The notes under the pieces are model-generated. The model made no database searches, was not told the origin of the DNA, and saw nothing but the letters and a program-made list of their open reading frames with translations. This document shows positions 22,445 to 33,125 of a stretch of 64,000 nucleotides of DNA, piece by piece. A program made the position numbers and the translations under genes. The stretch comes from Bubalus kerabau. Lineage: Eukaryota; Chordata; Mammalia; Artiodactyla; Bovidae. The first letter of the stretch is position 1; each line of letters opens with the position of its first letter. The stretch covers positions 36,428,501 through 36,492,500 of the forward strand of contig NC_073643.1 of NCBI RefSeq assembly GCF_029407905.1. Direction: 5' to 3'.

Positions 22445-22904
22445 AACGACTTCGCTTTGTGATCTGAGGAAAGCTTTAAACCCTTAACTAAGTAAGTGCC
22501 ATCCATCCAATTTCTTGTCTTCCCAATCAACTGCAAAAATACTCTGTTATGATTTGATACAATTATTGTAACAACTTGAAACTATGTGTCCATGTTTGTC
22601 TTACTCCATGGAGGTGTGCATTGACTCAGAGCATCGGTTAAGGGAAAAGTCAAGCTAGTTAAAAGTTCCTTTAGGGAGAGAACCAGATCACTTCTTTGTG
22701 TTTCCAGGCATTCTTTTGGTATAGACGTACTCTACAGCTGGAGATAAATGGTTATATAAATGGTTATATGCACCACTTGGAACAGGAGTGCAGTGAATGG
22801 ATGTTTTGAAGGGCTCTCACCATCCCCAGCTGTGCCAGCCCCTGGGGGATTATTGTGTGAAAAGTGTAGTTAAAGAAACAAACAGTCTGACAAACAGGAA
22901 GCAA
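22445..22904. other. Unique sequence
   Basis: No recognised repeat or exon. A local echo atggttatataa occurs twice at about 22748-22769. Confidence 0.5.
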
Positions 22905-23050
22905 GCAATAGCTTTGGTAGTAGACAAATCAGACTTTGACTCCTGGCTCAGCCCTTTGTGTAACTAAGAAAGTCACAAAATGTCACTGAGGCTCAATGAC
23001 CTTATCATTAAAAGCTGATAGTGTCCTTTGCCTTCTAGCATTGTGTGAAT
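22905..23050 (+). repeat. MIR SINE fragment
   Basis: Forward MIR order: gactttgactcctggctcag, then aagaaagtcacaaaatgtc, then tgaggctcaatgacc, then cattaaaagctgatag. Confidence 0.65.
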
Positions 23051-23185
23051 CAAATGGAATATTCTCTATTGCCTGCCCATAGCAGGCTTCACACAATCAG
23101 AGCTATGCATGTGGATAACATCATGTGTTTCCAAAATCCTGGAATGGATCCTAAGAGTCAGTGGATCAATTTCAAGAGGGAGATC

Positions 23186-23188
<3 letters not shown>

Positions 23189-23267
<79 letters not shown>
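23189..23267 (+). repeat. Compound microsatellite A35 then (TA)22
   Basis: An uninterrupted run of 35 A (23189-23223) followed by 22 TA units (23224-23267). It forms the tail side of the reverse SINE at 23268-23369 and should be highly variable between individuals. Confidence 0.95.
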
Positions 23268-23271
<4 letters not shown>

Positions 23272-23369
23272 TTTGGCTGCACTAGATCTGTGCTGGCCCT
23301 GGGATCAAACTCAGGCCCTCTACATTGGGAATGCAGAGTCTCAGCCACTGGACCACCAGGGAAGTCCCA
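23268..23369 (-). mobile_element. CHR-type tRNA-derived SINE, reverse
   Basis: On the minus strand it begins gggacttccctggtggtcca and runs through the tRNA-like head to gcagccaaat. This is the cetartiodactyl CHR family whose head derives from a tRNA, usually given as tRNA-Glu. Possible TSD: ggagatcctt at 23179-23188 and ggagatcttc at 23370-23379 (8 of 10). Confidence 0.8.
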
Positions 23370-24147
23370 GGAGATCTTCTTGATGGTGGAGTTGCTCATC
23401 AGTATTGAGTAACTCAGACTGATCTGGCCTGAAATTGAGCACATTTTCATTTCTCTATACAGGCATCCTTACAGAAACATAGTCCAAATGAACTTGGGTG
23501 GCTCCCTCACTGATGTATTTGGTCCATGATTTTGGTATTTAGAGGACATAGAGACCAATGCAATGAGCAGGGCAGTAGCAGCCCACCAGACCAGGACTCA
23601 GCATCCTAGACTCCAATTCAGAAATATTTCTAAACCAGAATTTTACATTGACCATATGCACCAGAAATCATTAGGCTACTAGCTAAAAATGCAGATTCCT
23701 GGAGCCCAGCTAAATAGAGCAGAATCAGATTTTATGGCAGAGCACATAAAATTAATAAGGTTAATAAGCTTACTAGGTGATTTTTGTCATGGGAAAATTG
23801 TAAAACTTTTTTCCCAGAATGATTTAAATTGAACAACAACTAAAGTGAGTAATTGAATACTCCTTAGAATCTATCTTAGAGGTATAGAGATATATCTATA
23901 GAGATAACATGATTAACTGCCACTAGACTGTAAAAGTAAGAACACAAAGATACCCATTTCCTCAAGAATATATCAACAACACAATGTGATACGAACAGGA
24001 TGGAGACAAGTAAGCAGTCCACAGAAATAGCATAGAGGAAGAAGTGATTAACTCTGGTAGGAGAAGTTTTAAGAAAGACATGATATCTGGGCTGGACTTT
24101 GAAGGATGAATAGAAGTTCACCAAATTACCAAGATGGCAGGGAAGCA
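23370..24147. other. Mostly unique, with a weak hAT-like stretch
   Basis: No exon recognised. About 23625-23745 (gaccatatgcaccagaaatc, atgcagattcctggagccc) resembles a MER5/MER20-type hAT MITE but is too decayed to call firmly. Confidence 0.45.
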
Positions 24148-24285
24148 TTTCTCGAGCTTTAATGCATGTATGATACAATCACTTGGGGATCCTATTAATA
24201 AAATGCAAGTTCTGTTTCAGTGAATCTGGGTGACACTCTCAGGTGATGGCTTATTAATCACACTTTGAGTAGCAAAGCTCTAGAG
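24148..24285 (+). mobile_element. MER5A-like hAT MITE
   Basis: Order ttctcgagctttaatgcatg, cacttggggatcctatta, ctgtttcagtgaatctgg, ctcaggtgatggctta, cacactttgagtagcaaag. This is the full forward outline of the short hAT-Charlie MER5A family. Confidence 0.75.
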
Positions 24286-24634
24286 GTAAAAATTACATTG
24301 GTTATAATGGATCAAATGAAGTTTCCATTTTACCCATAGTGAGGCATGCATTACACATTATGTTGATATTTCCTGACTGTTCTTTTATGAAGAACCAGCT
24401 GATCTCTTTCCTTCTGCAGAGGAATATCTTTACTAAATACATACATTCCTTAAGCAACCCACCTTGCACCATGGTGTTCCCCATGTAAGAAGCAAGTCAC
24501 TTCAAAACTCAGCCTCAGCAATTCTGGTCTTTCGGTAAACTGATCAGTGTTTATTGCCATCTCTTTGTCTGCTTCAGAGAAATGTCTGCTTAAGTCTTTT
24601 GCTCTCTTTTTGATTGGGTTGTTTGTTTCACATG

Positions 24635-25915
24635 TTCAGTTCAGTTCAGTCAGTCAGTCATGTCCGACTCTTTGCGACTTCATAGACTGCAGCACACCAG
24701 GCCTCCCTGTCCATCACCAACTCCTGGAGCTTACTCAACTCGTATCGATTGAGTCAGTGATACCATCCAGCCATCTCATCCTTTGTCATCCCCTTCTCCT
24801 GCCTTCAATCTTTCCCAGATTCAGGGTCTTTTCAAATGAGTCAGTTCTTTGCGTCAGGTGGCCAAAGTATTGGAGTTTCAGCTTTCCAATGAATATTCAG
24901 GACTGATTTCCTTTAGGATGGACTGGTTGGATCTCCTTGCAGTCCAAGGGACTCTCAAGAGTCTTCTCCAACACCATAGTTCAAAAGCATCAATTCTTCA
25001 ACAATCAGCTTTCTTTATAGTCCAACTCTCACATCCATACATGACTACTGGAAAAACCATAGCCTTGACTAGATGGACCTTTGATGGCAAAGTAATGTCT
25101 CTGCTTTTTAATATGCTGTCTAGGTTGGTCATAACTTTCCTTCCAAGGAGCAAGCATCTTTTAATTCCATGGCTGCAGTCATAATCTGCAGTGATTTTGG
25201 AGCCCCCCCAAAATAAAGTAAGCCACTGTTTCCCCATCTATTTTCCATGAAGTGATGGGACCAGATGCCATGATCTCAGTTTTCTGAGAATGTTGAATTT
25301 TAAGCCACCTTTTTAACTCTCCTCTTTCACTTTCAACAAGAGGCTCTTTAGCTCTTCTTCACTTTCTGCCATAAGGATGGTGTCATCTGCATATCTGAGG
25401 TTATTGATATTTCTCCTGGCAATCTTGATTCCAGCTTGTGCTTCATCCAGTCCAGCATTTCTCATGAGGTACTCTACATATAAGTTAAATAAGCAGGATG
25501 ACAATATACATCCTTGATGTACTCCTTTCCTGGTTTGGAACCAGTCTGTTGTTCAATGTCCAGTTCTAACTGTTGCTTCTTGACCTGCATACAGATTTTA
25601 TCAGGAGGCAGGTCAGGTGGTCTGGTATTCCCATCTCTTTCAGAATTTTCCACAGTTTTGACTGTGATCCATGCAGTCAAACTCTTTGGTGTAGTTGATA
25701 AAGCAGAAGTAGATGTTTTTCTGGAACTCTCTTGCTTTTTTGATGACCCAACAGATATTGGCAATTTGATCTCTGGTTCCTCTGCCTTTTCTAAATCCAG
25801 CTTGAACATCTGGAAGTTCATGATTCACGTACTGTTGAAGCCTGGCTTGGAGGATTTTGAGCATTACTTTGCTAGCTTGTGAGATGAGTGCAATTGTGCA
25901 GTAGTTTAAACATTC
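24635..25915 (-). mobile_element. BovB, 5'-truncated, reverse, nested in L1
   Basis: About 1.28 kb, from a ttcagttcag 3' end at 24635 to the RT region at cagtagtttaaacattc. The L1 continues on both sides. Only catg-type microhomology is visible at the junctions. Confidence 0.93.
24998..25864 (-). pseudogene. BovB reverse-transcriptase remnant
   Basis: Sense pieces: RT fingers and motif A at 25640-25864 (RKGRGTRDQIANI, then FCFINYTKEFDCM), the YADD box at 25313-25504 (NNLRYADDTILM), and the C-terminal part at 24998-25237 (SWTIKKADC). Motif A reads INY where the other copy in this window (15379-16302) has IDY, so a catalytic Asp position is Asn. Frames are shifted between pieces. Not functional. 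Confidence 0.9.
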
Positions 25916-26130
25916 ATGAGCTGCTTGTATATTTTAGAAATTAATCCTTTTTCAGTTATTTCATTTGCTATTATATTCTCCCAGTCTGAGGGCTGTCCTT
26001 TCACCTTGTTTATAGTTCCCTTCACTGTGCAAAAGCTTTTAAGTTTAATTAGGTCCCACTTGTTTATTTTTGTTTTTATTTCCATTACTCTAGTAGGTAG
26101 GCCACAGAAGATCTTGCTGTGATTTATATC

Positions 26131-27268
26131 TTAGAGTATTTTGCCTATGTTTTCCTCTAAGAGTTTTATAGTTTCTGGTCTTACATTCAGATCTTTAATC
26201 CACTTTGAGTTTATTTTTGCGAATGGTATTAGGAAGTGTTCTAGTTTCATTCTTTTACATGTAGCTGCCCAGTTTTCCTGGCACCACTTACTGAAGAGAT
26301 TATCTATACTCCATTTTATATTCTTGCCTCCTTTGTCAAAGATAAAGTGTCCACAGGTATGTGGGTTTATCTCTGGGTTTTTTATCTTGTTCCACTGATT
26401 TATATTTCTGTTTTTGTGCCAATACCATACTGTCTTGATGACTGTAGCTTTGTGGTATAGTCTGAAGACAGGAAGGTTGATTCCTCCAGCTTCATTCTTT
26501 CTCAAGATTGCTTTGGCTATGCAGGATCTTTTGTGTTTCCATTACAAATTGTGAAAATTTTTGTTTTAGTTCTATGAAAAATGCCATTGGTGATTTGTTA
26601 GGGATTGCACTGAATCTGTAGATTGCATCTGGTAGTATAGTCATTTTCACAATATTGATTCTTCCAACCCAGGAACATGGAATATCTCCACATCAAAGAC
26701 ATTATATTGTCTTTGATTTCTTTCATCAGGGTCCTATAGTTTTCTGTATACAGTTCTTTTGTCTCCTTAGGTAGGTTTATTCCTAGATATTTTATTCTTT
26801 CTATTGCAATGATAAGTGGGATTAATTCCTTAATTTTTCTTTCTGATTTTTCACTGTTAGTGTATAGGAATGCAAGTGATTTCTGTATATTGATTTTGTA
26901 TCCTGCAACTTTACTAAATTCAAAATTCACTGATTAGCTCTAGTAATTTTCTCATAGTATCTTTAGGATTTTCTGTGTATAGTATCATGTTGTCTGCAAA
27001 CAGTGAGAGTTTTACTTCTTTTCCAGTCTAGATTTGTTTTATTTCTTTTTGTTCTCTGATTGCCACAGCTCGGACTTCCAAAACTATGTTGAATAATTGT
27101 GGTGAGACTGGACACCCTTGTCTTGCTCCTGATCTTAGAGGAAATGCTTTGTTTTTCACCATTGAGAATAATGTTTGCTGTGGGTTTATTATATATGGCC
27201 TTTATTATGTTGAGGTAGATTTCTTCTATGCCCAGTTTTTGAAGAGTTGCTATCATAAAGGGGTGCTG
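26131..27268 (-). pseudogene. L1 ORF2 reverse-transcriptase to C-terminal remnant
   Basis: Sense order from the right: 26963-27265 with EEIYLNIIKAIYNKPTANI and NGEKQ; 26598-26930 with VAGYKINIQKSLAFLYTNS and IKYLGINLPKETKELY; 26131-26505 with GGINLPVFRLYHKATVIKT and ENWAATCKRMKLEHFL. All are L1 RT and post-RT peptides. Stops and shifts between pieces show it is dead. Confidence 0.9.
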
Positions 27269-27559
27269 AAAGTAATTTTTAAAGTTTTTTTTTTTCCTTT
27301 TTGGTCTGTTTTCTGTGTCCTTTATTCTTCTTTTCTTTACCACAGCCTCAGATTTACAGGTTTTTCCTTTTTCTGTCCTCAAATTAAGCAATAGTAGAAC
27401 ATCTTTCTCACATAAAAAACCTGGGTGCTCCTCAGTCCTTTCCTTTTTTAGCGATGCTGACAGAGATTGGCTCTTTCTTTGTTCTCTTTGTTACCTTCTA
27501 AGAAATTTTCCCTGTAATTACAGCTCTAAGCTTAACCCCTCTCTTGGGCTCCAGGCTAT

Positions 27560-27753
27560 TCTGCCAACTGGCAGCAAAGCATGGAATGGTGGTTATGACC
27601 CCAGACTTCAGATATAGATAAACCTAGATTACAATCCAGGCTCTCATATGAACTCTGTGACCTTATGCAAATTGCTTAACCTCTCTGAGCCTCAGTGTCT
27701 TCACAGAGGTATTAGAGGTGAAAGAGGAATAATAAAGGTATCTATCTCAAGAG
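27560..27753 (+). repeat. MIR SINE, left part
   Basis: Forward MIR: ccagacttcagatatagata, tgtgaccttatgcaaattgc, ttaacctctctgagcctcag, aataataaaggtatctatct. It is broken at 27753 by an L1 and continues at 28840-28925. Confidence 0.8.
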
Positions 27754-28611
27754 GGTGTAGAGAGAAAGGAGTCTACAACACTGTTGGTTGGAATGTAAGT
27801 TGGTGTAGCCATTATGGAGAGGAATATGGAGGCTCTTTCAAAAACTAAAAATAGAATTACCTTATGATCCTGCAGTCCCACTCTTGGGCATATATCCAGA
27901 GAAAAATTCTAACTTGAAGAGATACATGCACTCCAATGTTCATAGCAGCACCATTTACAGTAGCCAAGACATGGAAGCAATCTAAATGTCCTTTAACAAA
28001 TGGATAGATAAAGAAAATGTGGTACATATATGCAATGGAACATTACTAACCCATAAAAAAGAATGAAACAAAATCATTTGCAGCAACATGAATGAACCTA
28101 GAGATTATCAATCATATTAAGTGAAGTCAGGCAGAGAAAGACAAATGTCATATGTTATTACTTACATGTGGAATTTTAAAAATGATACAAATGATCTTAT
28201 TTACAAAGCAGAAATAGACTCCCAGACATAGGTAACAAATTCATGATTACCAAAGGGGATAGCAGGGAAAGTAGGTAAATTAGAAGTTTGGGATTTTAAC
28301 TCTGCTCTCACCTCTAGGCCCACGTGTGGTTCCACCTGCCCACACACCTGCCCCTTTGTTCAATAATGAAAAACTATATATATAAAATAAATAGCAAGAA
28401 CCTACTATATAGCATAAGGAAATATATTCAATATCATGTAATAACCTATAGTGGAAAAGAATCTGAAAAAGAGTATATATGCATAAGAGAGTATATATAT
28501 TAATAAAAGAGCTATATGTATATATGTATAACAGAATCACATTGCTGTATACCTGAAGCTAGCACAGTATTGTAAATTAAATATACATCAATTTAAAAAA
28601 TGGTTATTAAA
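27754..28611 (+). mobile_element. L1 3' region, forward, inside MIR
   Basis: Begins with ggtgtagagagaaaggagtc (late ORF2) and includes gggcatatatccagag and acctagagattatcaatc. The 3' UTR ends gtaaattaaatatacatc. The TSD comes from the MIR: aaaggtatctatctcaagag (27734-27753) against aaaggtacctatctcatgag (28612-28631), two mismatches in 20. A foreign 70-bp segment replaces L1 sequence at 28301-28370. Confidence 0.9.
28301..28370. other. Foreign insert in L1, inverted copy of 30331-30389
   Basis: Positions 28301-28359 are the reverse complement of 30331-30389 at 58 of 59 bases. Positions 28360-28370 are filler (tcaataatgaa). L1 sequence stops at gggattttaac on the left and resumes at aactatatataaa-like text on the right, with about a dozen L1 bases missing. 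Confidence 0.85.
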
Positions 28612-28631
28612 AAAGGTACCTATCTCATGAG

Positions 28632-28839
28632 CTTCCCAGGTAGCTCAATAGTAAAGAATCTGCCTGCTAAGGCAGGAGACATGGATTCCATCCCTGGCTC
28701 GGGAAGATCCCCTGGAGAAGGAAATGGCAACCCACTCCAGTATTCTTGCCTGGGAAATCCTGTGGACAGAGGAGCCTGGCCGGCTACAGTCCACGGGGTC
28801 ACAAAAGAGTTGGACACGACTTAGCAACTAGAAACAACA
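28632..28839 (+). mobile_element. Bov-tA SINE
   Basis: Contains gtaaagaatctgcctgct, ggaaatggcaacccactcc and agttggacacgacttagc. This is the tRNA-related head plus BovA body. The TSD is acctatctcat (28618-28628) against acctgtctcat (28840-28850), a further copy of the MIR-derived target already duplicated by the L1. A few bases at the left edge are shared between the SINE and the TSD. Confidence 0.92.
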
Positions 28840-28925
28840 ACCTGTCTCATAGCATTTATGAAAGTAACAATCAATTCTATGTAAAAGGCACAGTACCTGG
28901 TTTATGATGATTATTAAGGAAGAGT
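28840..28925 (+). repeat. MIR SINE, right part
   Basis: acctgtctcatagcatttat, aaggcacagtacctggttta and gatgattattaagg continue the MIR interrupted at 27753. Confidence 0.75.
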
Positions 28926-30330
28926 AGCTACATAGTCGTCATGCTCACCTGCCCTCCTACTGTAACCTCCACCTCACCGCCCTGTGCCTACCCAGATTGA
29001 TGACTTCATGCCCTGATATCTGCCACCTCGCCCCCACCTTCACACGGCTTCTCTCCACCATACTGTACTACCCTGTGTTTTGCCTGAAATCAACTCCTGC
29101 TGTGTTTTTCTTCTAAATAACTCAATCATGTTTGCACAGAAAAACAAGTACACCCACACAGACTACATGTTTGCTATCTCTCTGTGTTCCATTCAAGCCT
29201 TGTGGACAAGCACAACAGGCAAAGCAGCTTAGGGAGAAAAAGTACTTGAACACATTTGCCAAGCAAAGGTGCAGCCATGGCAACCCAGGTACACACAGGA
29301 GGATAACTGAGATTTATCAGTTAGGAGTCTGACAGCCTTTACTCCTAACCACATCTGCCTGTCTCATATATCTGAGGTGACTAACTTCTGTTCTGTGTCC
29401 CATAGTGCTGTTGCTTCCTACTATAATGACAGCCATCATATAATGACAGTCTTTTCAAAGACTTGCCACGTATTTTAAGATAGACCAAGGATGCTTAAAT
29501 AATCATTTTGTTACAAAATCAGTTAAACTCCTTCAACACTTACCTCCACAAGTCTCCCGATCTTCATATCTGAAGATTCTATGTAGCACAGATGCTGAAA
29601 GGCAGGCTGGTTCAGAAGGCTGGTCTGGCTTTTCTGTCCTTTGTCCTAAAATAGACTGTCATGGGTAGGTAGCCAGTGATGGAGAGGATGGGGAAGGTTG
29701 ACCTCCCTACTTTTCTTGTTTCTATCAGTCTAGGGTAGCTGACTTTTTTTTTTTTTTCCTAGCCTGGTGCTTCTCAAACTTTCACAAATTTATTGATTTA
29801 TCAAAAAATGTTTCCTAAAAAAAAAAAATATTTCCTGCCTGCTTCCTACGCACAGAAACAGGATCCACGAGGGAGGTGCTGGCTCCGGTACAGCTCCTGG
29901 ACTTCTCTGTGGCAGAGGTCCTGGGGGCATCTGGCTGGAAGGGGGAGGGCTTGGGCCCTTTCTGGGAAGCCAGAGGTGCACAGCCAGGGTTTCTCCTTTA
30001 ATTACGTACTTATTTGGGGTGGTCTCAGGTGCAGCTTCTTCTCTGAGGACCTAAAGAGGGTCTGAAGCCCACCCCCAACCCCACCCCCACCCCCGCTTTG
30101 GCCCTGTCCCTGAATGTGAATGACAAAGAGGATGCTTCCTGTCAAGGGAGTTACAGTCTACTGGTGGAAGAAACAGACACTAAATGAGGAAGTAAACCCC
30201 AAATTGAATAAAGGTGTGAGAAGTGCTATGAGAGAGATGAAGAAGGTAGTGTGATAGAGAATAAGGAGAAATGCTAGGGGAGGTGACATTTAAAATGGAA
30301 TTTGAAAGTAAGGGGTCAGGCACACAAAGG
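28926..30330. other. Unique sequence with simple tracts
   Basis: No exon recognised. T-run at 29744-29758, A-run at 29817-29828, C-rich tract at 30069-30098. The word gccatggcaac at 29274-29284 is half of an RFX-type X-box palindrome. Confidence 0.5.
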
Positions 30331-30389
30331 ACAAAGGGGCAGGTGTGTGGGCAGGTGGAACCACATGTGGGCCTAGAGGTGAGAGCAGA
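30331..30389 (+). other. Probable template of the inverted insert at 28301
   Basis: acaaaggggcaggtgtgtgg at the left and gaggtgagagcaga at the right. It lies in otherwise continuous sequence, while the partner interrupts an L1, so this is the likely donor. The single mismatch (28324 G, 30366 T) is a CpG-type transition. Confidence 0.8.
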
Positions 30390-31339
30390 AGGGCCCTAGG
30401 CCTGCAGGGTGGGAAACCAGGGCTGAGCAGTACTAGCTCAGGTCAGAGCCGAGATGGAATCATGTCCCATGTACACCTGGCTAAGGGGTTTGTGTTTTAT
30501 ACCCAGTGCAATGGAAAGCTGAAGGTTTAAAAAGCAGGACAGCTCCCTGCCCTTTTTTAATTAAATGATATCTTATTCGGAGGACATATTTTAAATGATT
30601 AAAGCAGACCTTTCTGATTGAACTGAGGAAGGGGACCCTGAGCTGGTCTGAGAAGACTTCTCCTAAGCTACTCCCCAGGCATCTCCCTGGCTGTACAGGA
30701 CGCAGTTAACTTTCCATTCCTGGCAAAGGGAAGGCAGTGCTGGTATTGAAGGCTGGGAATGATTTCAGCTAGGAGTGAATAAAAAAACTGGTGTCAGAGG
30801 CTGGAGGCCAGGTTCTCTGGAGGAAATGGGTTTGAAATGATGCAGGGCAGGACTGTTACATGGTTTCCGTTAGCATTATTCAGCATCCTCATCTAGGACT
30901 AGAAAAAGTGGATGGTTAGAGTTAGGCAAGATGGGTGTGACAAAAGCTCTAAGATGTTGGCTACGTATTGATCCAGGGTTGTTGAAAAAGAGAAAAACTC
31001 AGGAGCGGATTTGAGGAATAAAGTAGGGCAAGAACATTGAGCCCACGAGGAGGTTTGACTGAAGATAGGCTTGGAAAAAGCATGAAAGATGTCGCAGAAG
31101 AGATAATCAGGAAATGTTGGTTGGAGATGTGCTGGGTGACAAGATCTAAAATCCATCTTGTGAGTTCCTAGGGCAAGTGATAGTCAAGATTGCTGGGGCA
31201 GAAGAGGACCACGAGCAACAGGGCTGCTGAAATGCAGCTGATGGTAGGGAGGATGGAGAGGAAAACTGTAGGCTGGATATGAGTGATAGCTCATCAGTAT
31301 ACTGTGGTAATGAAAGTGGGAAGAGGGTGACATGACTGA
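30390..31339. other. Unique or very old repeat-derived sequence
   Basis: 30090-30530 contains words such as tatacccagtgcaatggaaag and agtgctatgagagagatg that recall an old mammalian interspersed repeat I cannot name. No exon seen. Confidence 0.4.
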
Positions 31340-32420
31340 GTTATATAGTCTTAAAGAAAAGTTATTTTGTTTTAATTCACCTTGATTAGTATTTTAGACC
31401 TTCACAAGTTTACAAAGAAAATGCAATTATTACCTTTGTATCCATTAGTCAGCTTAAGAAATAAAGCTTTATACCAACACCATTGTAGCCCCCTAGGTAA
31501 ATCCTCATAGATTCATCCCCACTCCTGCCCCTACCAAAGTAACTACTATTAAATAGGTCTTATCATTGCCTATCATTCTTTGTGTTTTTGCTAAATTTAC
31601 ATGTATCCTTAAAGCTTTGACTTCCATGTTTTAAACTTTTACAGAAATGATACTGTACATTTTTCTATAATTTCCTTTTATTCATTCAACATTGAATTGT
31701 GAGATTCACTCAAGTTGAGATATATATATATAGGTATATATATACATATGTACCCTCATACACATACACACCCACATACATATACCTACTTCAGGTTCAT
31801 TCACATGTAACTACTGCACAGTTTTTCACTATATGAATATAAAATGTATTTATCATTCTCTTTGGTGAACATTAAGTTGTTTCCAATTTTAGTCATTTCC
31901 AATCTTGCCCCAGTTTATATATACCTTGATGTGCATCTGGGTGAGAGTTGCTCTAGACTCACCCAGCAATGACACTGTTGAGTCCTAGAGTAAGGGCTTT
32001 TTTAACTGACTCTGATACTGCCAAATTGTTCTCAGATGTGGTCATAAACATTTATACTCCATCCAGGAGCCTAAGTTTCCATTACTTCAGATTATCATCC
32101 CCACTTGGTATTGTCTAACTTCTTAATTGAGTGTGAAATGGTACTTACTAAGGTTCTGGCATGTATTTCCCTAATTAGAAGTGGAGTTCAGCATCTCCTC
32201 ATGTTTGGTGTGATGTTCATGTTTCCTGGTCTGTGGATTGCCTCATTGTATCTTGTTCCCATTTTCTTTATATTGTATGATTTACCTTTTTACTAATATA
32301 TAGCATTTCATCATATATTCTAGACACCAATCCTGAGTGATATATGCACTGAAAACTTCTGTTTTTTTGTTTGCTTTTGCTATCTTTGATTGACCCATCT
32401 TCTTAATTTTAACCCAGACA
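31340..32420 (-). mobile_element. Old L1M/HAL1-type element, reverse
   Basis: Reverse L1 landmarks in order: tgtatccattagtcagctta, acagaaatgatactgtac, gtgaacattaagttgtttcc, gatactgccaaattgttctc, gtgtgaaatggtacttac, tctagacaccaatcctgag. Highly diverged. A TA/CA-rich patch at 31720-31790 lies inside. Confidence 0.75.
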
Positions 32421-32552
32421 AATTTATCAAGCTTCTCTAAGCCATATTTTAAAAATTCTCAAAAGAAAAGTTTTAGAATGAATGTGATCTAGAAGCATCC
32501 ATGATAAGTTAGGGGAAATCTTTTTGTCATAGGTTATAGAAAGGAAGGATGA

Positions 32553-32662
32553 TGTCAATGTATGGCAAAACCACTACAATATTGTAAAGTAATTAGCCTC
32601 CAATTAAAATTAATAAATTTATATTAAAAAAATAAAGGAATCGAAAAGGGCCATCAGAAAAA
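32553..32662 (+). mobile_element. L1 3' end with short extra tail segment
   Basis: caatattgtaaagtaattag and cctccaattaaaattaataa are the L1 3' end (subfamily as at 8151). An A-run at 32625-32631 is followed by about 25 bases and a second A-run ending at 32663. TSD: agaaaggaaggatga (32538-32552) against agaaaaggaaggatga (32663-32678). Confidence 0.85.
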
Positions 32663-32984
32663 AGAAAAGGAAGGATGAGTGAGTGGCCTATACTTGAAAG
32701 GAAGACTTTTAAGAGGTGAGAGATTTCTAGGGAAAAAAAAAAACTAATATAAAGTGATATATTATGTCAAACAAAGAGTATTCTAAGGATTCAAGTTGAA
32801 GAGGATTGGCGAGGGACATGCAGGACAAGGAATCTTAAAGAGGAGGTGAAGAATGAGCCAGGTGCAGGTGGAGAAAAAAAAGAAATGTTTGGAAAAGGCT
32901 TACCGCTTAGCCAGTGACTCTGAATGCCAGAAATAAAGGAGATAAAAATGAAGAGGGACTTGTATGGATCTCTTCACCACAGGG

Positions 32985-33125
32985 CTCTTCACAGACTTTA
33001 CTGTGCACCTGAATTGCCTGGGGATCTTGTTGAAATTCATACTGTAATTCAGTGGCTCTGCGGCCCAAGATACTGCATTCCTAACAGATTCCCAAGTGAT
33101 GCCTGTGCTGCAGGTGTAGGGAGCA
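32985..33125 (+). mobile_element. MER5A-like hAT MITE
   Basis: tttactgtgcacctgaattg, cctggggatcttgttgaaat, attcctaacagattcccaag and tgatgcctgtgctgcagg match the forward outline of MER5A. Confidence 0.75.

Larger units (their letters stand above)
24555..27271 (-). mobile_element. L1 ORF2 segment split by BovB, no 3' end
   Basis: Pieces 24555-24634 and 25916-27271 are consecutive in L1 ORF2 (reverse). The left piece ends near ttgggttgtttgtttcac and the right resumes at atgagctgcttgtatattt. The L1 stops in the left flank inside ORF2, so the ORF2 end and 3' UTR are missing, which suggests a later deletion. No TSD found. Confidence 0.88.

Noticed and set aside
28629..28700. tRNA gene within SINE heads
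   Set aside because: The tRNA-like heads of Bov-tA and CHR SINEs are diverged and embedded in SINE bodies. No stand-alone tRNA cloverleaf was found.
29808..29836. Second possible poly(A)-only insert (A12 between atgtttcct and atatttcct)
   Set aside because: The repeat is only 8 of 9 bases and the A-run short. Not distinguishable from chance.
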